Assembly (NCBI GenBank): GCA_012999515.1
Contig: JABEEB010000001.1
Coordinates: 868,001-932,000 of the forward strand
DNA length: 64,000 bases
DNA from: Salifodinibacter halophilus
GTDB lineage: Bacteria; Pseudomonadota; Gammaproteobacteria; Nevskiales; Salinisphaeraceae
Reading direction: 5' to 3'
Position numbers and translations under genes: made by a program. The notes beneath the pieces are model-generated. The model searched no databases. It was not told the origin of the DNA and saw only the letters and a program-made list of their open reading frames with translations. How positions within the stretch are numbered: the stretch's first letter is position 1; the number at the start of each line of letters is the position of its first letter. This document shows positions 8,802 through 18,464 of the stretch, one piece after another.

Positions 8802-10007
8802 TCAACCGAAAAGCTGACCGACGATGCGGAAACCCGCGATGTAAGTGGCGGCCGCGGAACCAAGCGTCGAAAATAAAAAGATAAGCAGCGTGCGCGACAC
8901 GCGGTTTCTGAACCAGCCGCGCACCGACTTGACGTTACCTCGCAACATGGCGAAATCGCCGACTCGAGGTTTTCGCAACCACAACTCCGCGGCGGCCGTG
9001 ACCATGCCGGCGCCTACAGTCGGGTTTAGCGACGTCAGTGGCGCGGCAACAAAAGCCGTCACTACGGTCAGCGGATGCGCCAGCGCGGCAGCAGCACCCA
9101 GTGCGGACAGCGCACCGTTAATGATCACCCACTCCAGTACGAGCTGGCCACCAAGCGCCGGGCTTCTCCAGAAACCGATCGCGAACCCGACCAACACCAC
9201 GGCCACCACTGCCCACGGTATCCACTTCAGCCAACGCGCACCGCGCGGCACTGTGCTCAACTCGCCACGCACAGTGGCCGGATTATCAAAACCCTGGCGC
9301 AGATGATTCGCCAGACCCTTCAAATGGCCGGCACCAACGACAACCAAGGTGCGGCCCGCCGGTGCGTCCGTAGCCAGCAGCGACGCGGCCATGTAACGAT
9401 CACGCTCGTCGATAAGCGCGGCGTGCAGATCCGATGACTGGGCCGCGAACTCCTTGAACGTCGACTCCAGAATATCGCCGTCCTTGAGTTGCTCAATGTC
9501 TTCAGCGGTGATTTTCTCGCGCGACAGCAGACTGCCCACGAGACCGCCCAGCATCGACAGACGCTGCCACCACGGAATCTGGCGATAAACCCGCTTGAGC
9601 GTTACACCAATTTCGCGGTCGATCAGATCAAGTGGCAATTCGTGCGACTGGCTGGCCGTGATCGCGGCCCGCATTTCGGCGCCAGGCTCGATGCCTAGCT
9701 GGTCCGCGAGCCGCTGTTGGTAGGCACCGATTGCCAGACTGGCCGCAACCATGCCGGCCTTGCCTTCGCGCAGGACACGAAACAAATCAAGGTCGGCTAA
9801 CTGATCGTCGCCCGTGAGCGTCTGATGCCGCGGCGCGCAGAGTTCGATGGCGACGCGCTGGTAGTCGCCGCTGTCGATTTCGGCGCGCACCTCGCGCGCG
9901 CTTTCTGCCGACACGTGCGCGGTACCGAGCAAAACATATTCACGGTCGCCAACGACCACGGTTTCGCGCGGCCCGCGGGTTGCCGAGGCTGTGTTGTCGT
10001 CAGCCAT
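8802..10007 (-). CDS. TraB/GumN-family membrane protein
   Basis: 401 residues from ATG 10007, preferred over 10046 because GGAGAG precedes it. The N-terminal half is the TraB domain: LLGTAHVSAESA with the GTxH motif, VAIELCAPR, and later VVVGAGHLKGL. The C-terminal half has several membrane segments. Enterococcal TraB shuts down pheromone signalling, and relatives in bacteria and eukaryotes are thought to be Tiki-like metalloproteases. Bacterial function is otherwise unknown. The DUF481 gene upstream on the same strand ends only 61 bp before it, so they may be cotranscribed. Confidence 0.85.
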   Translation of the reverse strand: MADDNTASATRGPRETVVVGDREYVLLGTAHVSAESAREVRAEIDSGDYQRVAIELCAPRHQTLTGDDQLADLDLFRVLREGKAGMVAASLAIGAYQQRLADQLGIEPGAEMRAAITASQSHELPLDLIDREIGVTLKRVYRQIPWWQRLSMLGGLVGSLLSREKITAEDIEQLKDGDILESTFKEFAAQSSDLHAALIDERDRYMAASLLATDAPAGRTLVVVGAGHLKGLANHLRQGFDNPATVRGELSTVPRGARWLKWIPWAVVAVVLVGFAIGFWRSPALGGQLVLEWVIINGALSALGAAAALAHPLTVVTAFVAAPLTSLNPTVGAGMVTAAAELWLRKPRVGDFAMLRGNVKSVRGWFRNRVSRTLLIFLFSTLGSAAATYIAGFRIVGQLFG

Positions 10008-10068
10008 TAAGTGCGCTTCTCTCCGGGCCGCCGAACACGACGCCATCCAATGCGGCTCATCTGCCGGC

Positions 10069-11184
10069 TTAGAACGATCGCTGGAGTGTCAATGAATAAA
10101 TTGTATCCAACTTATCAGTATCCGAATCTTTCGGATTGTTGTTGTAGTCGTTCTCAAGCTGAGCCGAAACCGCCCAGACGGAGCTGTCGGCGATCGGAAC
10201 AGTCGCTGCGAGCACCGACTTTAGTGAAAAGTTATTAGTTGGCGAATCAGTGAGTTGCGGATAAATATCGAAGTCGTGGGTCAACTTGAGATAGTCACCA
10301 AACAGCTCGCCGTAATGCCAACCGGCAGCAGCAACCATTTCGTTCTCACTTTGCCCCGACTCGTAATACTTCGTGAACTCATAACCGAGACCGCCGTGGA
10401 GCTTGAAAATCAAACGCGGTTGGCGCACCACGAAATACCCCGGCCCCGCTAACGTCCGGCTACGCAGATCGTAATTCTGGAAGCGGTCATGCTCGAGCGA
10501 CTGCGACGCGAACATGAACAATCGGCGGGACAAATCCCGCTCATAGGATGCTTTCCCGAGATAATCCTCTTCGGTTTTATCGCCATCTGAAGTGGACATG
10601 TTGGCCGATGCCAGCAAATCGAGCCGCGTCAAACCGGTGCTTCGCAAGGCCGATATACTGGCCAGGATATTGGTGTTTTCCGAATTGCCACGGCTGCCGT
10701 TAATACCGAGCCGGCCATTGCCCGACCATGCGACGTTATCCGGCCCCGTCTCGTGCGCATACTCGGGTAGTTGGTACTTTTTGGCCTCGGTCTGCCGCTC
10801 ATTCTCGGCTATTTTTTGTGGCCGAAGCTGATCAACGCTGGTCAGCTCGATCCGTTTCCTGCCCGTTTCTTGTTGTGCATCTTCCGTATATGCGTATTGG
10901 GATTCCGCATCGGAGTCGTATGCTAAGCGCACAGTCGAGGTTTGATTCGGGCCGAGCGCTACCGGCACCGCCTCATCCGTGGTCACACCCGCCAAGGTGT
11001 CGCGATCGAGCGTAAGCGTGTCCGCGTAATCAGTATCCAGCGTCAGCTTATTGGCGGTCATGGTCTGAACCTGACCTTCTAATTGACTGCCGCCTTTCAG
11101 ATAAACCGTATCAGCGACCGCTGATCCGGTTGTTACCCCTAATATCGCCAAACCAGACAAGGCGATACGCATTCGATCACTCAC
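10069..11184 (-). CDS. DUF481 outer-membrane beta-barrel protein (YdiY-like)
   Basis: 371 residues. Residues 1-24 form a signal peptide ending SAVA-D. The segment after it (TVYLKGGSQLEGQVQTM) is the small DUF-type domain often fused N-terminally to DUF481. From about residue 150 to the end, amphipathic strands alternate (GNGRLGINGSRGNSENTN, then repeated aromatic-capped strands), and the chain ends in Phe, the outer-membrane barrel signature. DUF481 proteins such as YdiY may be acid-induced or salt-related outer-membrane proteins; the function is unproven. The transcript may continue into the TraB-like gene. Confidence 0.85.
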   Translation of the reverse strand: MSDRMRIALSGLAILGVTTGSAVADTVYLKGGSQLEGQVQTMTANKLTLDTDYADTLTLDRDTLAGVTTDEAVPVALGPNQTSTVRLAYDSDAESQYAYTEDAQQETGRKRIELTSVDQLRPQKIAENERQTEAKKYQLPEYAHETGPDNVAWSGNGRLGINGSRGNSENTNILASISALRSTGLTRLDLLASANMSTSDGDKTEEDYLGKASYERDLSRRLFMFASQSLEHDRFQNYDLRSRTLAGPGYFVVRQPRLIFKLHGGLGYEFTKYYESGQSENEMVAAAGWHYGELFGDYLKLTHDFDIYPQLTDSPTNNFSLKSVLAATVPIADSSVWAVSAQLENDYNNNPKDSDTDKLDTIYSLTLQRSF

Positions 11185-11572
11185 TTAACTCTCCTTAACC
11201 GTAAATACTTGCGGCGCACCCGGGTACCGCCACCCATGTCGCCGGACCGGGGATAGACCGCCAACGCGCGAGTAGCCGGCGGTCAGCACAACAGAATGGT
11301 AATACCGCTCCAACGCCAAGCACAGCCATCCCCGCGACTGGCGCTGGCTCGCCACTCGCTAATTCCAATCCGACAAGACCAGCTGCAACCAGCCACCACC
11401 GACAACAGCGATCCGACTCGCGAGCACGCCACACCGAGTTGGCGACCAATAACCAACGACAGCCCTGCGCGCGCGATCGCCAATACTGCCATAAGAATGC
11501 CAACGCTGCCCCTGACGCCTAATCCAAACACCGCGCGCCGGCAGTCACCCACTGGCACGCGCGCCAACCGTA
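11185..11572. other. 388-bp gap without a convincing gene
   Basis: Between the DUF481 start and the symporter stop. The minus strand has two overlapping open frames rich in Gly, Val, Leu and Trp: 11283-11630 and 11195-11503. The second includes WWLVAAGLVGLELAS, which looks membrane-like. Neither has a clear ribosome-binding site or a family match I recognise. The stretch may be a decayed small membrane-protein gene or plain leader DNA. Part must carry the DUF481 promoter. Confidence 0.3.
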
Positions 11573-12553
11573 CTAGCGTTGTTCGCTTGCCGGCGCCCGT
11601 GCCGACAAGCTGCGTGCGATCCACACACACACGAGCAGCTGAATCTGATGAAACATAATCAACGGCAGGATGATCGAACCGAGCCGGCTAGATGCAAACA
11701 GCACGTTCGCAATCGGAATTCCGCCAGCCAGAGTTTTCTTGGAGCCACAAAAGAGCAACACAATCGCATCACCCCGGCCAAAAAGAGCGCGCCCGAGCGC
11801 CCAAGTTGCGAGCAGCACAATGGCAAGCAAGATGATATCCACGGCCGCAAGCACAACTAATGACGCCAGCGGTGTCTCGACCCAAAGGCCGGCTACAACC
11901 GACGCACTGAATGCGCCGTAGACCACCAGCACGATCGCCCCTTGATCAACGAAACGGACGATACGTGGATACCCCTCGATTAACCGGCCCACCGCCGGCC
12001 GCGCGCATTGGCCAAGCACAAACGGCAACAAGATTTCGACCGCAATATGCCCAAGCGCAGCCAGTGATATCCCGCTGCTGGTAGTCGCACCGGTTATGAG
12101 CACACCGGCTAAAAGCGGTGTGACGAGCACACCCAGCATGTTCGACAAACTGGCTGTACATACGGCCGCCGGCACGTTACCGCCGGCGATCGAAGTAAAC
12201 GCAATGGAGGATTGAACTGTCGATGGCACCAGCGCCAGATACAACACACCGGCGGCCAAAGCCGGCGTTAGCAAGCCATTCAAAAGCGGCTGCGCGACCA
12301 GCGCAAGCAACGGAAACAAGACAAACGTTGTTGCCAGAACGACCGTGTGAAGCCGTACATTCCACATGCCAGCGACAACGGCTTCGCGCGATAACCGGGC
12401 ACCGTGGAGGAAAAATAAAAACGCAATAGCAGCCAGCGTCACCACGTCGAACACGCTGGCAAACGCCCCACGGACGGGCAAAAAGGACGCCAAAACGATC
12501 GCGCCTATGAGGGCCAGCACGAAACGGTCCGGTAGCCAACGAAATAGTTTCAT
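11573..12553 (-). CDS. Bile acid:sodium symporter family protein (SBF-like)
   Basis: 326 residues from ATG 12553 (MKLFRWLPDRF). About nine to ten hydrophobic segments run through the chain. Family motifs are GARLSREAV near the N-terminus, LVPSTVQSSIAFTSIAGGN in the middle, and CGSKKTLAGGIPIANVLF toward the C-terminus. This pattern is the SBF-like (YfeH-type) branch of the BASS superfamily, inner-membrane carriers coupled to sodium or protons; the substrate is unknown. The region around 11640-11650 (LVCVWIARSLSARAPAS) is the C-terminal tail. It stands alone on the minus strand. Confidence 0.88.
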   Translation of the reverse strand: MKLFRWLPDRFVLALIGAIVLASFLPVRGAFASVFDVVTLAAIAFLFFLHGARLSREAVVAGMWNVRLHTVVLATTFVLFPLLALVAQPLLNGLLTPALAAGVLYLALVPSTVQSSIAFTSIAGGNVPAAVCTASLSNMLGVLVTPLLAGVLITGATTSSGISLAALGHIAVEILLPFVLGQCARPAVGRLIEGYPRIVRFVDQGAIVLVVYGAFSASVVAGLWVETPLASLVVLAAVDIILLAIVLLATWALGRALFGRGDAIVLLFCGSKKTLAGGIPIANVLFASSRLGSIILPLIMFHQIQLLVCVWIARSLSARAPASEQR

Positions 12554-12710
12554 CGTGCAATTATACCGGCCGAACACCCGATCTCAGCAGGCAGCGTGCG
12601 GCGGCCACACCATGGCTCCCCACGTGCAACGCCAACGCGCCATGGTGTGCAATGACGCTCGGGCCATCGCACGACCACAGCAATGTTGGCCGCAACTACG
12701 GCCGGTTATA

Positions 12711-12752
12711 GACGCTGTCCCGCCGTCAGCCGGCTAACGGCGGGACAGCGTC
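12711..12752 (-). terminator. Perfect 16-bp stem-loop downstream of cysH
   Basis: The arms 12711-12726 and 12737-12752 are exact inverted repeats (GACGCTGTCCCGCCGT and its complement) with a 10-base loop. It lies 18 bp after the cysH stop on the minus strand. No T-run follows on either side. It is the strongest hairpin in the first 20 kb and is very likely the cysH terminator. Confidence 0.65.
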
Positions 12753-12769
12753 AATCATCTTGTAGCTCG

Positions 12770-13399
12770 CTAAGCCGAAAACCGATTATGGAGGCCGCAT
12801 TCGCGGTTACCGTGAACTTTGGTCGGGTCGTAGTAGCGCGTCTCGTTCGGCAAGTCATGCTGCTCGAGATAGGCATGCATGTCGAACTCGGTCCATTCCA
12901 AGACCGGCGCGACTTTGACCACGCTATCGGCACTATCCTGTGTAACGATTTCCATGTTGCGCCGGAATTCGGTCTGATCGCGCCGCACAGCGGTCAACCA
13001 GACATCCGGCGCCATATCCGCCATCGCGCGGGTGAACGGCTCGAGTTTGACTTGCCGGGTGAACTCTTCGTGCTGCGGGTCGTCAACATCCGGAATCCCC
13101 ATTACGGCGTCGCGGCGCGCGGCCGAAGCGATTGGGTTGTAGACGTGGATATTCAGGCCGAGCTGATCGATAAGTTTTTCTGCGAACAGATAGGTGTATC
13201 GCGTGGCATAGCCAGAATCCACCCAAACGACTGGCATGTCAGGTTGCACACGGGTGGCCAGATGCAGCAACACCGCTTCGTTGGGGCCAAAATTCGTGGT
13301 CACGATGGTCTTGCCACCAAGCCCCGCAGCCCATTCCACGATCGATTGCGGATGCTGCCCAGCCAGCTCGGCATTGGCTGCGTTTACGTCAACTTTCAT
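12770..13399 (-). CDS. cysH: Phosphoadenylyl-sulfate (PAPS) reductase
   Basis: 209 residues. CysH reduces PAPS to sulfite with thioredoxin. The PP-loop-type core shows TTNFGPNEAVLLHL, VVWVDSGYATR, AVRRDQTEFRR and WTEFDMHAYL. The catalytic ECGLH stands six residues from the end. The paired Cys motifs that bind a 4Fe-4S cluster in APS reductases are absent, so PAPS is the likely substrate. The ATG at 13399 is chosen because AAGGAG lies 10 bases before it; the GTG at 13408 is too close to that site. It is a little shorter than E. coli CysH (244). A perfect hairpin follows the stop. ettA is divergent. Confidence 0.92.
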   Translation of the reverse strand: MKVDVNAANAELAGQHPQSIVEWAAGLGGKTIVTTNFGPNEAVLLHLATRVQPDMPVVWVDSGYATRYTYLFAEKLIDQLGLNIHVYNPIASAARRDAVMGIPDVDDPQHEEFTRQVKLEPFTRAMADMAPDVWLTAVRRDQTEFRRNMEIVTQDSADSVVKVAPVLEWTEFDMHAYLEQHDLPNETRYYDPTKVHGNRECGLHNRFSA

Positions 13400-13605
13400 A
13401 AGCCACACGCTCCTTATTGTCGGCTATGCAGCCTCGCTGCAGCTGTTACACGACATGTTCTCTATGGATTTGCTTATGATAAAGCGTTCGCTGATATCAT
13501 TGGATTATATCGATAGCACGCTTGGCGTGACCGGGTTTTACACCACGAGGCGCGGGCGGCGTGCATACCACGACACCCTCGCCCCCAATTGTTCAGGGAA
13601 TTTTG

Positions 13606-15267
13606 ATGGCCCAATACATCTACACCATGAGCGGCGTCAGCAAGACTGTACCGCCCAGGCAACAGATCCTGCGCGATATCTCGCTGTCATTTTATCCGGG
13701 CGCCAAGATCGGCGTGCTCGGCTACAACGGCGCCGGCAAATCCACCTTGCTGCGGATCATGGCCGGCACCGATCAAACCTACGATGGCGAAGCCCGTCCG
13801 ATGCCGGGTATCAACATCGGCTATTTGCCACAGGAGCCGGAACTCGATCCGAACAAGGATGTCCGCGGCAATGTTATGGATGGCCTCGGCGAGCTGGTCA
13901 ATCAACTCAACCGTTTCAACGAGATCAGCGAAGCATTCGGCGACCCGAACGCCGACTTCGAAGCACTACTCACGGAACAGGCGGAGCTGCAATCGGCGAT
14001 CGACGCCGCTGACGGCTGGGAAATCAACAACACGCTCGATCGCGCCGGCGAGGCCCTTAACTTGCCGGCATGGGACGCCCATGTCGATACACTGTCGGGC
14101 GGTGAACGTCGTCGCGTGGCGATTTGCCGGCTGCTGCTATCCAAACCCGATATGCTGCTGCTCGACGAACCGACCAACCATTTGGATGCCGAGTCGGTCG
14201 CTTGGCTGGAACACTATCTGGATGAGTTCGATGGCACCGTCGTCGCCGTCACCCACGACCGCTACTTCCTGGACAATGTCGCCGGCTGGATCCTCGAGCT
14301 CGACCGCGGCCACGGCATCCCCTGGCAAGGCAATTACTCATCCTGGCTGGAACAAAAAGAAAAGCGCCTGGCCCAGGAACAACGCGCCGAAGCTGCACAC
14401 AAGAAAGCCGTCGCCGCCGAACTGGAATGGGTGCGCTCGAACGCCAAGGGCCAACAATCCAAGAACAAGGCCCGCCTGAAACAGTTCGAAGAACTTCAAT
14501 CGCAGGAATATCAGAAGCGTTCGGAAACCAACGAAATCTACATCCCGCCAGGGCCACGCCTCGGTGATCTGGTCTTCGAGCTGGACGGCGTGACCAAACA
14601 ATACGGCCAGTCCACGCTTTACGAAAACGTCTCACTGACGGTGCCACAGGGCGCAATCGTCGGCATCATCGGCCCGAATGGCGCGGGCAAAACCACGCTA
14701 TTCCGTATGCTGACCGGCGAAGAAACGCCCGACACGGGCGAAATCCGCATCGGCGACACCGTGGAACCGGCTTACGTCAGCCAGTCGCGCGACGAACTCG
14801 ACGCCGGCAACACCGTTTGGGAAGAGGTCTCCGGTGGCCAGGATATTCTAAAAGTCGGCAACTACGAAGTGTCTTCACGTGCCTATCTCGGCCGCTTCAA
14901 CTTTAAGGGCTCGGACCAGCAAAAACGTGTCTCCGAGTTATCCGGCGGCGAGCGTAACCGCCTGCATCTGGCGAAACTGCTGCAGAAAGGCGGCAACGTA
15001 CTGCTACTCGACGAGCCGACCAACGACCTCGACGTGGAAACGCTGCGCGCACTGGAACAGGCCCTGCTGGATTTCCCTGGTTGCGCCATGGTCATCTCGC
15101 ACGACCGCTGGTTCCTCGACCGCATCACGACACACATCCTCGCTTTTGAGCCGGACGGCGTGGTATTCCTCGAAGGTAACTACCAAGATTTCGAAGCCGA
15201 CCGCAAACGCAGGCTGGGTAGCGCCGCCGAGGGATCATCCAAGGCCAAACACCGCAAACTCGCCTGA
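13606..15267 (+). CDS. ettA: Energy-dependent translational throttle protein EttA (ABC-F)
   Basis: 553 residues from ATG 13606 ([13 protein letters not shown]), the family N-terminus; an in-frame extension to 13561 is not conserved-looking. It has two ABC domains: Walker [10 protein letters not shown] (about 39), LSGGERRR (about 163), [11 protein letters not shown] (about 184), then GPNGAGKTT (about 356), LSGGERNR (about 444) and DEPTNDLD (about 470). The P-site tRNA-interaction linker lies between them. EttA binds the ribosomal E site and gates the first elongation steps according to the ATP/ADP ratio. Unlike Uup it has no C-terminal coiled coil. A TTGCTT-N16-TGATAT pair upstream (about 13469-13496) may be its promoter. 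Confidence 0.96.
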   Translation: MAQYIYTMSGVSKTVPPRQQILRDISLSFYPGAKIGVLGYNGAGKSTLLRIMAGTDQTYDGEARPMPGINIGYLPQEPELDPNKDVRGNVMDGLGELVNQLNRFNEISEAFGDPNADFEALLTEQAELQSAIDAADGWEINNTLDRAGEALNLPAWDAHVDTLSGGERRRVAICRLLLSKPDMLLLDEPTNHLDAESVAWLEHYLDEFDGTVVAVTHDRYFLDNVAGWILELDRGHGIPWQGNYSSWLEQKEKRLAQEQRAEAAHKKAVAAELEWVRSNAKGQQSKNKARLKQFEELQSQEYQKRSETNEIYIPPGPRLGDLVFELDGVTKQYGQSTLYENVSLTVPQGAIVGIIGPNGAGKTTLFRMLTGEETPDTGEIRIGDTVEPAYVSQSRDELDAGNTVWEEVSGGQDILKVGNYEVSSRAYLGRFNFKGSDQQKRVSELSGGERNRLHLAKLLQKGGNVLLLDEPTNDLDVETLRALEQALLDFPGCAMVISHDRWFLDRITTHILAFEPDGVVFLEGNYQDFEADRKRRLGSAAEGSSKAKHRKLA

Positions 15268-15278
15268 CGATCTGTGTC

Positions 15279-15314
15279 GTAACCTGGCGACTCTTATCGG
15301 GGTCGCCTGGTTAC
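15279..15314. terminator. Long stem-loop after ettA
   Basis: GTAACCTGGCGAC (15279-15291) pairs with GTCGCCTGGTTAC (15302-15314), 12 of 13 positions, around a 10-base loop. It begins 11 bp after the ettA stop and lies between convergent genes. No T-run follows. Confidence 0.5.
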
Positions 15315-15381
15315 ATTCACAAGACGCTTAGCGAGGACTGCGCACCAGTTGCCGCTGACATGCTCTGGTTAACTTCAAGCT

Positions 15382-15900
15382 TCAGAGCGCACCGCCCCGC
15401 CGTTTGAGCCGCGCCACCGTGATCAGATTGGTTGCCAGAATCAATAATTCGGCGAGCGTGCCGCCGAACGATCCAACCAACACTTGCATCACCACCCAAC
15501 AGAAAGCGGCACCAGTGAGAAAAAGCCGCATGGGCACGCCACCGTGCATGAACATACCGTACGTGCCGAGACTTCCGGCCGCGACCGCCCAGATATCGCG
15601 TGGCGCATGCCAGGTCAAAGCGGCGGCAACGCATGTGGCAACCAGCATGACGCACATAACTCGACCGTTGTGCTTGTAGCGCCGCACGAGGTGGATACGC
15701 AGGATGATCAACACCGTCACAGCGGCCGCCGCCCAGCTCCGGAACATAGCGAACTGAAGCGCAAAGGCGACATTCGCGAACAGCAGCAGGAAGAACAATC
15801 GATCATCACGTTTGGCGGCAAACCCGATGATGCACAGTGTCAACGCAACCACGCCAAACGTTTGGCCGGCGATCCAGCGAAGCGTCAAAACATCTGGCAT
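15382..15900 (-). CDS. YgjV-family inner-membrane protein
   Basis: 172 residues with five to six hydrophobic segments and short loops. The pattern IIGFAAKRDDRLFFLLLFANVAFALQF is divided over the first two helices; RIHLVRRY follows, then GTYGMFMHGGVPMR. This fits the YgjV family of small inner-membrane proteins with unknown function. It is convergent with ettA and stands alone on this strand. Confidence 0.7.
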   Translation of the reverse strand: MPDVLTLRWIAGQTFGVVALTLCIIGFAAKRDDRLFFLLLFANVAFALQFAMFRSWAAAAVTVLIILRIHLVRRYKHNGRVMCVMLVATCVAAALTWHAPRDIWAVAAGSLGTYGMFMHGGVPMRLFLTGAAFCWVVMQVLVGSFGGTLAELLILATNLITVARLKRRGGAL

Positions 15901-16116
15901 GAAAGCGCTCTCAATGACTTAAGCGCGGATAGCCGCTAGACGATAGCAGGTGATCACATGAGGTGCCCGGTGTGACGCATCAGCCGTGGTTGATCCGGGT
16001 ACACAAGAAAACGCCACCAACCCGCACAGCCCGCTCAAACCGCCTGTTTGGCACGGCCGGCGGCCCACCGTTTGGTTTGATACGGTCATCCACATAACTT
16101 TCGCTCGGATCACTGC

Positions 16117-16773
16117 ATGGCAGACCCGACAAGCAATACCCAGCAACCGAGCGCTGCCTCAAATAGCACCTCATCCGAGCCCGCTGCTGTTTTGGAGTTC
16201 TGGTTCGGAGCGCTTGATGACGACCATGGATTCCCAAGCGTCTGGGGACAACGCTGGTTTGGCGCCGACCACAATTTCGATGACACAGTCCGCGCGCAGT
16301 TCGAGCCGCTCATACACGCTATTGCCGCCGGCCAACACGACGACTGGCGGGCAACCGCGACCGGCGCACTAGCGCTTGTAATCGCGCTCGATCAATTCAC
16401 GCGCAACTGTTTTCGCGGCACGCCGCATATGTATAAGTTTGACCACCTCGCCCGACAAGTGGCCAACGAAAGTCTCGAGCACGGCTTCGACTGGCTCGTA
16501 CACCCGGTACAAAGCGTGTTTTTCTATATGCCGTTCGAGCACCACGAGGATTTGGCGTCACAAGAGCGGGCTGTGACGCTGTTTCGGATGCTACAACGCG
16601 GGGTGAATGAAAAAGACCGCGCGCAATACGCCGGTTTCCTCGACCACGCGCTCGCACACCGAGACATTATTGCCCGCTTCGGACGCTTCCCGCACCGAAA
16701 CGCGATTATCGGGCGCACAAACACGACGGCGGAAACGCATTTTCTGGCGGCACAACGGCAATCCAGCCTATAG
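16117..16773 (+). CDS. DUF924 family protein
   Basis: 218 residues. After a short Ser/Ala-rich start, the DUF924 blocks are clear: VLEFWFG, WFGADHNFDDTVRAQF, ALALVIALDQFTRN-FRGTP, FFYMPFEHHEDL and FLDHALAHRDIIARFGRFPHRN. The fold is TPR-like all-helical. It is a widespread cytosolic family with no proven activity. It lies between the divergent YgjV gene and the convergent cysZ. The GC content and codon choice match the neighbours. Confidence 0.88.
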   Translation: MADPTSNTQQPSAASNSTSSEPAAVLEFWFGALDDDHGFPSVWGQRWFGADHNFDDTVRAQFEPLIHAIAAGQHDDWRATATGALALVIALDQFTRNCFRGTPHMYKFDHLARQVANESLEHGFDWLVHPVQSVFFYMPFEHHEDLASQERAVTLFRMLQRGVNEKDRAQYAGFLDHALAHRDIIARFGRFPHRNAIIGRTNTTAETHFLAAQRQSSL

Positions 16774-16830
16774 CGATCGCCCACGCCCAATGCCGCTTTA
16801 GCACCGCCCCAAGTACCCGATCATAGGACA

Positions 16831-17628
16831 TTAATCGCGCAGGCGGATGGCGAAGCCACGCCGCAACTCCCCCGCCGTTTCAAGATACATCACCGTGGCG
16901 CCGATCACGGCCGCTGGCATGACCACAAGATTGACCAGCGGTAACAGGGTCAGCCCCATGATTACGCTACCAAAGCCGATGTGTCGCATAGCGTGTGAAC
17001 GCAAAAACGCCGTCTTTTTGTCGAAAGACATACCACGGTTGCCGAGCGGCTCGTCTAGATACTCGAACGCCACCATAAGCGCGCCGAAGCCAAGCCACAT
17101 GGGTCCAACAAGCAGATTGACAACCGGAATAAAGCCAATCACGAACGTGACAAGCAAAAGCAATAATGCCCGTGTTGCGTAATACATCAAACGTTTGATT
17201 TCGCTGGCCACAGCATCGCTTATTTCGCCCACCATGCCGTGCCGTGATTCGGGCACACCGTTGCCATACCGATCTTCCACACGGGCCGATAGAAACGGTG
17301 TGAACGGCGCCGCGATCAGATTGGCCAGAATCACGAAGACAAACGCGAAGAACACGAGCGCGAGCAACAAGCCGACAACCCATAGCAGCGCCCCCAGCCA
17401 GTCCAACCAGCCGGGCAACGCGCCGACCCATGCATCGAGCCAGTGATCGAGTTGCCAGCCAAATACGCCGAGCAGACCGACAATCACGAATACGTTGATG
17501 ATGACCGGCCAAACGGCAAGTCGCCGCAATGCGGGATCGCGCAATAACGAAAACCCGCGCAGCGCACAGACTGCACCGGTTGTGAAATCGGCTACCGGAT
17601 TAGCTGATCGCGGCACGACACACCTCAT
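16831..17628 (-). CDS. cysZ: Sulfate transporter CysZ / EI24 domain membrane protein
   Basis: 265 residues. The EI24/CysZ layout is visible: a soluble start with GAVCALRGFSLLRDPALRR, two long hydrophobic helices (about 40-110), the FFAFVFVILANLIAAPFTPFLS segment split by the Ala-Pro-Phe break, an amphipathic VEDRYGNG region, then FVIGFIPVVNLLVG and YLDEPLGNRGMSF. CysZ mediates sulfate uptake in E. coli and would supply the pathway of CysH, encoded 3.4 kb away on the same strand but not in one operon. Two alternative roles remain open because many EI24 proteins are uncharacterised. Confidence 0.82.
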   Translation of the reverse strand: MRCVVPRSANPVADFTTGAVCALRGFSLLRDPALRRLAVWPVIINVFVIVGLLGVFGWQLDHWLDAWVGALPGWLDWLGALLWVVGLLLALVFFAFVFVILANLIAAPFTPFLSARVEDRYGNGVPESRHGMVGEISDAVASEIKRLMYYATRALLLLLVTFVIGFIPVVNLLVGPMWLGFGALMVAFEYLDEPLGNRGMSFDKKTAFLRSHAMRHIGFGSVIMGLTLLPLVNLVVMPAAVIGATVMYLETAGELRRGFAIRLRD

Positions 17629-17845
17629 GGTAATGCGACATTATTCGGCGCAAGAGCAAAGACAACAACGGCCGCACACCACACCATCTATGGCATTACT
17701 GCAACCCAACCGCGCGGAAAACACACATCTCGATGTGCGACCACGGCGGCCCTTGCCGCGCTCAAACCGACACTGGACAAGATAACCCGTCGCACGTTCA
17801 ATGGATGCAAGCAAGCGTCTATACCGCCTTCCACAATCCAGGACC

Positions 17846-18322
17846 ATGCGACAGCTAAACGAAGAACAAGACCTTGAATACGTCGGCTTCTGGCCACGCG
17901 TAGGCGCCAGCATTATCGATACGATCCTGCTATCCGCCATCATCGGGGCGCTGATGGCCATGGCCTATGGCGGTCAATACGACACGCCGCAGGCAATCAT
18001 CAAGGGCCCGACCTATTTTCTTATTAATTGGGTTTTTCCCGCCACTGCCGTAATCACGTTCTGGAGCACCCTACAAGCAACACCGGGCAAAATGATCATC
18101 TCGGCGAAAATCACCGATGCTACGACCGGACAACCACCGAGTATCGGCCAGAATATCGGCCGCTACATCGGCTACGCCGTGTCTATGATTCCGTTTCTTT
18201 TAGGCCTGATATGGGTTGCATTTGACCGCCGAAAACAGGGGTGGCACGACAAACTCGCTAACACGGTCGTGGTACGACCGAAGCGCAGCAGCGCCGATCC
18301 GGTTAATTTCAAGCACCATTGA
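17846..18322 (+). CDS. RDD family membrane protein
   Basis: 158 residues from ATG 17846. An upstream in-frame ATG at 17801 would add 15 residues unlike the family. The RDD pattern is present: YVGFWPRVGASIIDTILLS at the first helix (Arg and Asp conserved), ATPGKMIISAKI before the second, and FDRRKQGWHDKLANTVVV at the end. It has three to four membrane segments. RDD proteins may act as ion exchangers in halophiles or as carriers; the role here is unknown. An imperfect hairpin (18328-18348) follows the stop. Confidence 0.85.
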   Translation: MRQLNEEQDLEYVGFWPRVGASIIDTILLSAIIGALMAMAYGGQYDTPQAIIKGPTYFLINWVFPATAVITFWSTLQATPGKMIISAKITDATTGQPPSIGQNIGRYIGYAVSMIPFLLGLIWVAFDRRKQGWHDKLANTVVVRPKRSSADPVNFKHH

Positions 18323-18327
18323 AACGG

Positions 18328-18348
18328 TTGCCCAATCCCGATTGGCAA
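18328..18348 (+). terminator. Imperfect stem-loop after the RDD gene
   Basis: TTGCCCAAT (18328-18336) and ATTGGCAA (18341-18348) pair with one bulged C and a 4-base loop, starting 6 bp after the stop. No T-run follows (ACAAAAACAC), so this is a weak candidate. Confidence 0.3.
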
Positions 18349-18464
18349 ACAAAAACACAGCCCCACAGTCAGTCCCAACGCCACGGACAGGTTAGAGCAA
18401 GCCACCTAGCTTTATATCGCGAACAAGTGTTTTTGTGGTGGTAAGCCTTTCGGCATCCAAACCA

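Noticed and set aside
12683-13516. 277-codon open frame on the plus strand opposite cysH
   Set aside because: cysH on the other strand has its catalytic motif and ribosome-binding site; the plus frame has none.
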